Of a stretch of 26,698 nucleotides of DNA, positions 16,362 to 23,337 are shown in pieces; the first letter of the stretch is position 1; each line of letters begins with the position of its first letter. The DNA is from JAGLQQ01 sp043806135 (GTDB taxonomy: Bacteria > Omnitrophota > Gorgyraeia > B26-G9), in NCBI GenBank assembly GCA_043806135.1, contig JAZDHG010000109.1, positions 1-26,698 of the forward strand, read 5' to 3'. The notes beneath the pieces were generated by a model. It worked only from the letters and a program-made list of their open reading frames with translations, did not search any database and was not told where the DNA came from. The position numbers were made by a program, and so were the translations under genes.

Positions 16362-17923
16362 AAATTCTCTTCCTGAATCCTAAGATCATTCATGAGCGAT
16401 GGCCATTTACGGCTGATACGCTGCGGGTCATTTGCAAGGCGCTGGGAGTTGCTTTCACGCAGCTGGCGGCTATGGTTGAGGATGAGGAATGCCGCATTTT
16501 TGACGCTTTTGTAGAAAAGATCAGTATGAAAGACTATGTAAAAATGCTTAAAGATTACGATATAATCGCGATGAGCATGGTGCCGCCTCAGCTTGTGCTT
16601 AATATGGAGATAGCTGTACGCATGATCAGGAAAGTAAATAAGAATGCGATAATCGTACTTGGCGGTCATCATGCTACTGCTTTTGACAGGGAGTGGATTG
16701 AAAAAGGAGCGGATATAATTGTTAAGCACGAAGGTGAGGAGACTTTTAAAGAGCTTGTGGAGGTTCTGAAGAATAACCGGGATTTGTCGTCTGTAAAAGG
16801 TATTACCTACAAAAACGGAGAAAATAAGATCGTTTCTACAAAGGATAGAGATCTTATCGAGTCCCTTGATGACCTGCCTTTGCCTCGGTGGGATCTAGTT
16901 AATTTTGAGATTTCCCGAGGTTCCGGCGGCAGTGATAATATTGCGGCTTGCTTAGAAACCTCAAGAGGATGTATAGGAAAGTGCAATTTTTGCTGGGTGC
17001 ATTGGATGTGGAAAAGGCGCCAGAGATATAAAAGTGCCGGGCGCGTGGTTGAGGAGATGCGCAGGCTTTATGCACTGGGCTGTAGAAACATCATTATTTC
17101 AGATGATAATTTTGGAGGATGCTATGAACGAGATCTGGTTATCCTTAAGGAATTAGCACGGCTGAAAATGGATTTGAATATCTGGTTGTTTCTTCGTGCC
17201 GATACGATTTTTAATCATCCTGATCTCGTAGAGTATGCGAGCAAGGCAGGGGCAAGAGAGATATTTGTCGGTTTTGAGGATCTTAATGTGCAGAAAGTGG
17301 ATGCTAACGGGAAAAAGCTTGAAAATGTAAAAGGGATCGATGATTATAAAAAGGTATATGCCATCCTCAAAAAAAACAATATTCTTGTTGTCGGATGTTT
17401 TGTTCAGGACCTCTTGGATGTAAGTGATTCTCCATCTGTTGAAAACGCTCATTGTTCGGAGATATGCGATATGTCGCAGCATGCGCAGGTTATTCCGCTG
17501 AAAGGTTCCGGTTCCTATGAAAAACTGTGGAGCACAAGGCTTAAAGGAGTTGATCCGTTCTATGCAGGGATATTGACTGGTTATGAACTTAATAATCGGG
17601 GGCGGCTCTCAGCCTACAGGGATAATTTTAAAGGCTTGATGAATAAAAAGATCATTGATATATTTACAAATAAAAGCAGAAGCAATAGCTGGGGCAGGAA
17701 ACGTGTTCTGAATCTTTACATGGTGATGATAAAGAATGTTTTTCGGGTGGATTTAAAAAAGATCATGGTTTTTTTGTGGTGTTTTAATCCGCTTATTCTG
17801 CCTGAACAAAAACAAAAGATGATATTGAATCAATATCTTAATGAAAAATTCATAGGCCGCTTAGTTAAGAAAGGCTTGTATCCTCTGACACAAGTTGACA
17901 GAAAGGATAATAAAAAACAATGA
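16358..17923 (+). CDS. B12-binding radical SAM protein, intact homolog of the chimeric ORF
   Basis: A 521-residue protein. The B12-binding domain contains 'VLGGHHATAFDREW' (100-113) and 'VKHEGEETFKELV' (122-134). The radical SAM CxxxCxxC is at Cys205, Cys209 and Cys212 in 'SRGCIGKCNFCWVHWMWK'. 'SDDNFGG' and 'EIFVGFEDLNVQKVDANGKK' follow, then a long C-terminal region with 'HAQVIPLKGSGSYEKLW' and 'VLNLYMVMIKN'. No DxHxxG loop is present. Its start and stop both lie in ATGA overlaps (16358-16361 and 17920-17923), so it is tightly coupled to the Tes-like gene before it and the FAD enzyme after it. From His215 onward it is closely similar to the second half of the ORF at 23334-24947, which lacks the first half. 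Family members include the hopanoid methylase HpnP and related lipid-modifying enzymes; the substrate here is not known. Confidence 0.92.
   Translation: MKILFLNPKIIHERWPFTADTLRVICKALGVAFTQLAAMVEDEECRIFDAFVEKISMKDYVKMLKDYDIIAMSMVPPQLVLNMEIAVRMIRKVNKNAIIVLGGHHATAFDREWIEKGADIIVKHEGEETFKELVEVLKNNRDLSSVKGITYKNGENKIVSTKDRDLIESLDDLPLPRWDLVNFEISRGSGGSDNIAACLETSRGCIGKCNFCWVHWMWKRRQRYKSAGRVVEEMRRLYALGCRNIIISDDNFGGCYERDLVILKELARLKMDLNIWLFLRADTIFNHPDLVEYASKAGAREIFVGFEDLNVQKVDANGKKLENVKGIDDYKKVYAILKKNNILVVGCFVQDLLDVSDSPSVENAHCSEICDMSQHAQVIPLKGSGSYEKLWSTRLKGVDPFYAGILTGYELNNRGRLSAYRDNFKGLMNKKIIDIFTNKSRSNSWGRKRVLNLYMVMIKNVFRVDLKKIMVFLWCFNPLILPEQKQKMILNQYLNEKFIGRLVKKGLYPLTQVDRKDNKKQ
16999..17923 (+). repeat. 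Segment homologous to the second half of the chimeric ORF
   Basis: This part of the intact gene is similar in DNA and protein to 24059-24947. The two share 17 identical bases at the very start of the homology (16999-17015 and 24059-24075), and below that many synonymous differences. It is therefore an old paralogous pair, not a fresh copy. Confidence 0.8.
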
Positions 17924-19461
17924 AAAACAACCAAAACAGCAGATATGATGTGATCGTTATCGGCAGCGGCCCAGGAGGGCTTTCGGCAGCGGCAGCTTTG
18001 GCAAGATCAGGACGTTCGGTCATTGTCTTTGAAAAAGGCTCGAACTACGGGGGTAATTGCTCAGCATTTAATGTGGGTGGATATACTTTTGACCTGGCGG
18101 TCCATCAGATAATCGGCGGAGACGGCAGTGCTGGTCAATGCAGCAGAGTGCTTGATTCTTATGGGATAAAGGATAATATCCGGTTTAAAAAACTTGATAA
18201 TTTTGTCCGGGTCATAAGGCCGAATGATGAATTTGATTTTCCGGTTTCTTTGGAGGCATTCAAGGAGATATTGGAGAAACGTTTTCCCGAAAGGAAAAAA
18301 GAGACTCGCAGGCTTATCGATGATATTGCCGTATTTCGCAATAGTATGGGAATAATAAGCTCATTGATCAGCAATCCGCGGTTTATGCTGCGCAGGATCT
18401 CTTGCTCTTATTCATTGCGAAAAAAAATTGCTATTATCTTTCGGGGACTCTGGCTTTTTCTTGGTATGCGGAAAACAGCGGCGCAATTACTGGGAGATTA
18501 TTATCAAGATAAAGACATCCGTTCTTTGGTAGCGATTAGCTGGCCATATGTCGGGCTTGCTCCCCATAGGCTCTCCGGGTTGCTTTTTTTAGGGCTGATC
18601 AGTTCGATTACATTAGAAGGGTCTTATTATCCTATGGACACGTCGCAGGCGATTGCTGATGAAATGGTTAAACTGATTGGAAGTTGCAAAGGGAAGGTGG
18701 TTTGTAATAGCCCGGTTAAAAAGATAGTTGTTAATAAGCGCAAAGCAACCGGTGTCGTGCTTGAATCAGGAGAGAGGATTAACGCTGAGGTGGTGATCTC
18801 CAATGCCGATGCATTGCAGACATTTAGCCAAATGCTCGATCGCGATGATCTGCCTAAGCCCTATTATAAAAAAATAATGAATGGGAAAGTCTCAGTGGGG
18901 CCGTTTAAGGTCTTTTTAGGCCTTGATTATCCGGTGCGAGATAACGGGCTTGATACTCATGAATATTTCTTTTTTAAATCTTTTGACCATGATGAGTGTT
19001 TTAAACAATGTGAGGCAGGGTATCCCGGGGCCCTAAGCGCATACTCGCCTTCATATATTAATCCTGCACTTGCTCCTTCAGGGCATAGTACCTTGATCTT
19101 GACTACTTTTTTCCCTTGGAAAACTGAACGGGATTGGCGTATTAACAAGGAACAGATTGCAGATGAAATGATCTTATTGGCTCAAACAAAGATACATGAG
19201 CTTTCTAAACATATTGTGGTGAAGAAAATATTCACACCCGAGGACCTGTTTGATTTTTCCGGTGCGCAGAAGGGAGCGATGTATGGCTGGGAAAATAGTG
19301 TATCGCAGTCACTGATTAGCAGGCTTGGACAGACAACACCCATAAATAATCTTTATTTAGCAGGCCATTGGACTGTACCTGGCTGCGGAGTATCATCTGC
19401 GATAATATCCGGATGGATGGTTGCCAGGAAGATAATAGCACGCAGGGGAATAAAACAATGA
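17920..19461 (+). CDS. FAD-dependent CrtI/CrtISO-like oxidoreductase
   Basis: A 513-residue flavoprotein of the phytoene desaturase/carotenoid isomerase superfamily. The N-terminal dinucleotide-binding motif is 'VIVIGSGPGGLSAAAALARS' (11-30), with the ribose-binding acidic residue in 'VFEKGSNYGGNCS' (Glu38) and the second FAD contact 'YTFDLAVHQIIGG'. The C-terminal FAD motif is 'NLYLAGHWTVPGCGVSSAII' from 477. Length is normal for the family, whose members desaturate, saturate or isomerise polyenes and isoprenoids. It lies between a B12 radical SAM gene and a methyltransferase with ATGA overlaps on both sides. This places a polyprenyl or fatty-chain redox step in the pathway as a reasonable inference. 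No phytoene synthase or other carotenoid gene is present in the window, so standard carotenoid synthesis is not supported. Confidence 0.88.
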   Translation: MKNNQNSRYDVIVIGSGPGGLSAAAALARSGRSVIVFEKGSNYGGNCSAFNVGGYTFDLAVHQIIGGDGSAGQCSRVLDSYGIKDNIRFKKLDNFVRVIRPNDEFDFPVSLEAFKEILEKRFPERKKETRRLIDDIAVFRNSMGIISSLISNPRFMLRRISCSYSLRKKIAIIFRGLWLFLGMRKTAAQLLGDYYQDKDIRSLVAISWPYVGLAPHRLSGLLFLGLISSITLEGSYYPMDTSQAIADEMVKLIGSCKGKVVCNSPVKKIVVNKRKATGVVLESGERINAEVVISNADALQTFSQMLDRDDLPKPYYKKIMNGKVSVGPFKVFLGLDYPVRDNGLDTHEYFFFKSFDHDECFKQCEAGYPGALSAYSPSYINPALAPSGHSTLILTTFFPWKTERDWRINKEQIADEMILLAQTKIHELSKHIVVKKIFTPEDLFDFSGAQKGAMYGWENSVSQSLISRLGQTTPINNLYLAGHWTVPGCGVSSAIISGWMVARKIIARRGIKQ

Positions 19462-20306
19462 TAAGCAGTCAGGTCGAACAGTATTTTTCCATGCCGCATA
19501 CGGTGGCTACTTGGTGGAAGCCGGAACAGAATCGCTGGTACCGCAAGCAGCTTGCCCAGGTCACTCGTAATTGCAAAGGTAGATTAGAAAGAGTTGCGGA
19601 TATTGGAACTGGAAAAGGCCGCTGGGCCTGTTATTTCGCTGAGCGCGGCGCAGAGTATGTCTATGCCCTTGATATATCAGATGAAATGCTTACATTTGCC
19701 AGAGAATATGCCCAAGAGCGCAAAGTGGAAGAAAAAATCAGTTTTGAAAAAGGGAGCATATCTGATGTTGAACTTAAAAAAGATTATTTTGATGCGGTTT
19801 GCTGCATGGAAACGATAATTCACTTAAAAGATCCTCAGACTGCTGTACTGAAAATGGCTAAATCTTTGAAAGAGGGGGGAATACTGATTGTCAATACTGA
19901 CAGAATAGTTCTGCGGAATAAATTTTTACGTAACATCTATTCTTTGCTATACTGGGTCAATTCACTGCCATCGTGGCTGTGTTCACTGTATGATCATAGA
20001 CTATTTGCTCCAATAAGGCGCTTGCTGGGCAACATGATCCCCCGTCTGGGACGAAAGGCGCCATATGAGTATGGAATGAGTGACAGGTTTGTCAATGCGC
20101 ATCAGCTGGCAACGACTGATGATGCTATCGAGTTTTTGACAAAGTATCCTAAAGTTGAAATCTTGTTTTCTATGGACGCATTAAATTTGATGAGTCGTGA
20201 TGATTTTCTGGCATTGTTCAAAAATGCCGGATTAACAATAAGTAATATAATCCCCGAGGGATATTGGTTTTTCCCCAAAGGAGATATAATTATTGCTAAA
20301 AAATAA
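19458..20306 (+). CDS. Class I SAM-dependent methyltransferase
   Basis: The start is ATG 19458, overlapping the FAD gene's TGA as ATGA; an in-frame ATG at 19368 lies deep inside that gene and is unlikely. The 282-residue product has the class I Rossmann motifs: motif I 'VADIGTGKG' (46-54), the acidic end of strand 2 in 'YALDISDEML' (Asp72), 'ISFEKGSISDV' and the post-I/motif IV region 'DYFDAVCCMETIIHLKDP', then 'LKEGGILIVNTDR'. The central and C-terminal part (about 150-240) is unusual and may hold the substrate cap. UbiE/COQ5- and Methyltransf_11-like enzymes act on small molecules, quinones, sugars or lipids. The operon context favours a step in the same pathway as the radical SAM enzymes. 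Confidence 0.88.
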   Translation: MISSQVEQYFSMPHTVATWWKPEQNRWYRKQLAQVTRNCKGRLERVADIGTGKGRWACYFAERGAEYVYALDISDEMLTFAREYAQERKVEEKISFEKGSISDVELKKDYFDAVCCMETIIHLKDPQTAVLKMAKSLKEGGILIVNTDRIVLRNKFLRNIYSLLYWVNSLPSWLCSLYDHRLFAPIRRLLGNMIPRLGRKAPYEYGMSDRFVNAHQLATTDDAIEFLTKYPKVEILFSMDALNLMSRDDFLALFKNAGLTISNIIPEGYWFFPKGDIIIAKK

Positions 20307-20347
20307 CTGTTTTATTTCATGGAACGGATGTTTTCGAGGAACTGTTT

Positions 20348-21625
20348 ATGGACTGTAGTCATGCAACAAAAAGCTTATCACCGCTTTCCGGCTGTGTAAT
20401 TGATGCTAAAATAATCCGTGAAGGAAGGTGTGTATATTTAGAAAAGAAGGATGAGTCAGGGGGTATTCACCGGAATATAATTGAAAAAGACCAGGAGTTT
20501 TATGATTTCCTGACACAGAGGAAAGCATCTGAGCAGATCCCTTCGGTAGCTGTTATGCTTTATATTTCTTCTCGCTGCCAGATGAACTGTCCGGTATGCT
20601 ATGAGTCGTCTGAGAATCCGGAGATGTCGCGGCAGGAAATAAAGGAGTTAATTAAGCGTTATAAAGGTCATACCATTTGTTTGTGCGGCAGGGAACCGAC
20701 TTGCCGCGAAGACCTGCCGCAGATAATCAAACTGATTAGTAAAAACAACAATTCACTGCTTATGACTAACGGGCTTAAACTGGCAGATTATGAATATTGT
20801 CTAAAGTTAAAGCGTAGCGGACTCAAAGGAGTTGTTTTTTCTTTTGATGGATTTGATGATCGTATATTTGAAGTTACTGACGGTAGGGGGTATCTTAGCG
20901 AAAAATTAAAGGCTTTAGATAATCTTAAACGTCTAAAGATCAATACAGTGCTTTCTGTAACTATATGCCCGGGAGTAAATGATACTGAGATAGATAAACT
21001 ATTTAATTATTGTTGTGAGAACCGTTCATTTATCTCGCAGCTGCGTTTGCGGTCAGTATCGCCCGTCGGACGTCATTTAAATGTAGAAGCCCGATGTCCC
21101 TCAGAAATGCTCGATTTGGTTGTTCGGGAGCTTGATATCGACAAAGACCATGTGATTAAGGAACTGGAATTCTGGAGTGTATTTTACAGAGAAGTGCCTT
21201 GGTGTCCGGAGAACCTAAAGAATAACAATATGCCGAAACTGTGCAGCTTCTTTTTTCACGTTAAACGTTGTCAAAAGAAGAACATCGCTTTAGGCCAGAG
21301 GATAAATATTAAGCGGATCATGCGTTCTAGAATTAAAATATTCTGGCTGTGCTATTATCTGTTCAGGCTTTACGGGATCAGATATATGATCGAGGGAGTG
21401 TGTAATACTTACGGCTTCAGGAAAATTGGCATAAACAAAACTGTATTGCCGGTTGTGATTAAATGCTGGCCTAATGCCCATAATATTGATCTGAATGAAA
21501 ACAATAAGTGCACAAGCCTGTATTATAAGAACGGAAAAATGCAGCCTTTTTGTTATTACAATATTATAGAAGGGATTTATGCACAAGATAACCCTGAAAG
21601 TCGAGAAAATGAGGGGCATAGCTAA
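20348..21625 (+). CDS. Tes-like radical SAM paralog with degenerate N-terminal metal site
   Basis: This 425-residue protein is homologous to the one at 14976-16361. The radical SAM CxxxCxxC is at Cys77, Cys81 and Cys84 ('SSRCQMNCPVCYES'), followed by 'CLCGREPTCRED' (GREPT at 114-118), 'MTNGLKLADY' and 'VVFSFDGFDD'. Aligned without gaps from 'TKS', the N-terminal CxxC of its relative becomes SxxS ('TKSLSPLS') and the CPEHG site becomes 'DESGG', so the rubredoxin-like metal site is lost. The C-terminal cysteines are kept: 'KCWPNAHNIDL', 'NKC' and 'MQPFCYYN', the last of which the other paralog lacks. GAGGA at 20336-20340 is seven bases before the ATG. The stop overlaps the next start by one base (TAATG). 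The two proteins might form a heterodimer or act in sequence; that is inference. Confidence 0.83.
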   Translation: MDCSHATKSLSPLSGCVIDAKIIREGRCVYLEKKDESGGIHRNIIEKDQEFYDFLTQRKASEQIPSVAVMLYISSRCQMNCPVCYESSENPEMSRQEIKELIKRYKGHTICLCGREPTCREDLPQIIKLISKNNNSLLMTNGLKLADYEYCLKLKRSGLKGVVFSFDGFDDRIFEVTDGRGYLSEKLKALDNLKRLKINTVLSVTICPGVNDTEIDKLFNYCCENRSFISQLRLRSVSPVGRHLNVEARCPSEMLDLVVRELDIDKDHVIKELEFWSVFYREVPWCPENLKNNNMPKLCSFFFHVKRCQKKNIALGQRINIKRIMRSRIKIFWLCYYLFRLYGIRYMIEGVCNTYGFRKIGINKTVLPVVIKCWPNAHNIDLNENNKCTSLYYKNGKMQPFCYYNIIEGIYAQDNPESRENEGHS

Positions 21626-23337
21626 TGACCGGAGCTCAATTAATTATTAAGGAATTGAAGGAATTAGATGTAAAGCATGTGTTCGCTATGCCGGGTTTTC
21701 AGAACTTGGAAATTTTTGATTCATTTTTCGGTTCGGAGATAAAGAATACATTGGTGACCAATGACCTGAATGCCTTGTTTATGTCTGACGGTTATTACCG
21801 GGCAACAGGAAAAACTGGTGTTTGTCTGGCAACTCCGGGCCCGGGTCTGAGCAATATGCTTAGCGGTATTGCAGAGGCTTATGCTGATTCTTCGGCGATT
21901 GTTATAATCCTGACTGGCTTGAACAAATCAAAGAAACAGTTCAGAATTCATGAAGTCAAACAGCAGGAGATGATCAAACCTGTTCTTAAAAAACTATTTA
22001 TTGTCGATGATCTGGATTGCTTATCTGCGGCTATACAGGATGCTTTTAGACTGGCTCAGGAGGGAGAACCCGGTCCGGTAGGGGTGGAGATAGACCAGGA
22101 TATTCTTAAGAAAAATATACTCTTATTTAAGAACGGCAAACAAAAAGAGAATAAAAAAGCGGAAAAAAAGGCAGATACCGATAATCTTGAGGATAAGCTC
22201 AAGCAGATAACAGAGATATTGCTTAATTGTGAAACACCTGTTTTATACGCAGGAAGAGGTGCTATGGATGCATCCTATAAAATACGCAGATTATCCCAGA
22301 TGCTGTCTATTCCTGTAGCCACAACAGTTTCCGGTAAAGGGGTTTTCCCTGAGGATCACGCTCTTTCTTTAGGTGTTGGCTTTTCCTCCATTGCTGCGGG
22401 CATGATCGGAAAATGTGATGTTCTGTTGGCAGTAGGCTGTAAATTCAGTGAGATACCAACAGGAGCATGGAGTCTAAAAATGCCTAAGATGCTGATTCAT
22501 ATTGATAAAAATAGCAATGTGTTTAATAAAAATTATCAGGCTGCTTTAACCTTGTGTTCAGATGCGCAGGTCGCTGTGTCTGGTATCTTGAAACTTTTGG
22601 AAAAAGACGGGCTAAAAGAAAAAATAAATAGGATAGATCGAATCCAAAGGGACAAAAAAAAGTTTTCTTATTATGCTGGGAAGGAGCAGGAAAAGGGGAT
22701 TATTGATCCAAGATGTTTGCTTTCTGAGTTGAGAAGTATTGCCGAGCGGGATGCGATTATGTGCACTGACTGCGGTAATCATCAACTTTGGGCCATATCG
22801 GAGTTTCCTGTTTTTGAGCCCCGAACGTTTTTATCTCCGGTTGATTACCAGGCAATGGGTTTTGGTTTGCCGGCAGCCATTGGTGCAAAGATAGGATCTC
22901 CCGGGAAAGAGGTTATCTGTCTTTGCGGAGACGGCAGCTTTTTGATGAACGGTTTTGAACTGCTGACGGCAAAAAGGGAAAAGCTTGATTTGAAAATCAT
23001 AATAGCAAATGATGGAGCATTAGGATTGATCAAGGAGCTTCAAAACAGAAATTACGGACGCAGTACCTCCGTAGATTTATCTGGACCTGATTTTCGGCTT
23101 TTGGCGGAATCTTTCGGTATTAATTATATTGAAATCAATAAGAGAGATGAGCTTGCGGAAAAACTGAGGCATATGATGAGCCTGAAGGGAGTGGTTCTGA
23201 CAAATGTACGTATATGCTATGATCAGCCGGCGCCATATATAATTAGTGTTAACAATCAGCCAATGGCAGAAAAAATAACCAGAAAATTAAAGGGCTGGTG
23301 GCATATGATGCATCACAAGTCAAAAGAGGAGAAATGA
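21625..23337 (+). CDS. Thiamine-diphosphate enzyme, acetolactate-synthase-like
   Basis: A 570-residue protein with the three-domain plan of the ALS/pyruvate decarboxylase superfamily. The N-terminal Pyr domain has 'VFAMPGFQNLEIFDSF' and 'FMSDGYYRATGKTGVCLATP'. The central domain is near 190-340. The C-terminal PP domain has 'LCGDGSFLMNGFELL' (GDG at 435-437) and 'IIANDGALG', the Mg/ThDP motif. At the position where the family has a catalytic glutamate (V-R-H-E-Q in ALS), the sequence reads 'VTNDLNA', that is Asp47. Known members decarboxylate 2-oxo acids or join the carbanion to a second carbonyl. The substrate is not readable here, and no small regulatory subunit gene is near, so branched-chain amino acid synthesis is unlikely. 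GAGGGG at 21611-21616 is eight bases before the ATG. The stop overlaps the next gene. Confidence 0.9.
   Translation: MTGAQLIIKELKELDVKHVFAMPGFQNLEIFDSFFGSEIKNTLVTNDLNALFMSDGYYRATGKTGVCLATPGPGLSNMLSGIAEAYADSSAIVIILTGLNKSKKQFRIHEVKQQEMIKPVLKKLFIVDDLDCLSAAIQDAFRLAQEGEPGPVGVEIDQDILKKNILLFKNGKQKENKKAEKKADTDNLEDKLKQITEILLNCETPVLYAGRGAMDASYKIRRLSQMLSIPVATTVSGKGVFPEDHALSLGVGFSSIAAGMIGKCDVLLAVGCKFSEIPTGAWSLKMPKMLIHIDKNSNVFNKNYQAALTLCSDAQVAVSGILKLLEKDGLKEKINRIDRIQRDKKKFSYYAGKEQEKGIIDPRCLLSELRSIAERDAIMCTDCGNHQLWAISEFPVFEPRTFLSPVDYQAMGFGLPAAIGAKIGSPGKEVICLCGDGSFLMNGFELLTAKREKLDLKIIIANDGALGLIKELQNRNYGRSTSVDLSGPDFRLLAESFGINYIEINKRDELAEKLRHMMSLKGVVLTNVRICYDQPAPYIISVNNQPMAEKITRKLKGWWHMMHHKSKEEK

Noticed and set aside
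19368..19457. Extended N-terminus of the methyltransferase from an upstream ATG
   Set aside because: It would overlap the FAD gene by more than 90 bases in its conserved C-terminal FAD motif. The ATGA at 19458 matches the pattern of neighbouring genes.
17920..19461. Carotenoid biosynthesis operon
   Set aside because: Only the CrtI-like enzyme is present. No phytoene synthase, cyclase or prenyl synthase is found in the window.
23298..23333. Earlier ATG for the chimeric ORF
   Set aside because: The ATG at 23334 sits directly after AGAGGAG and in an ATGA overlap, and it begins right before a signal-anchor sequence.
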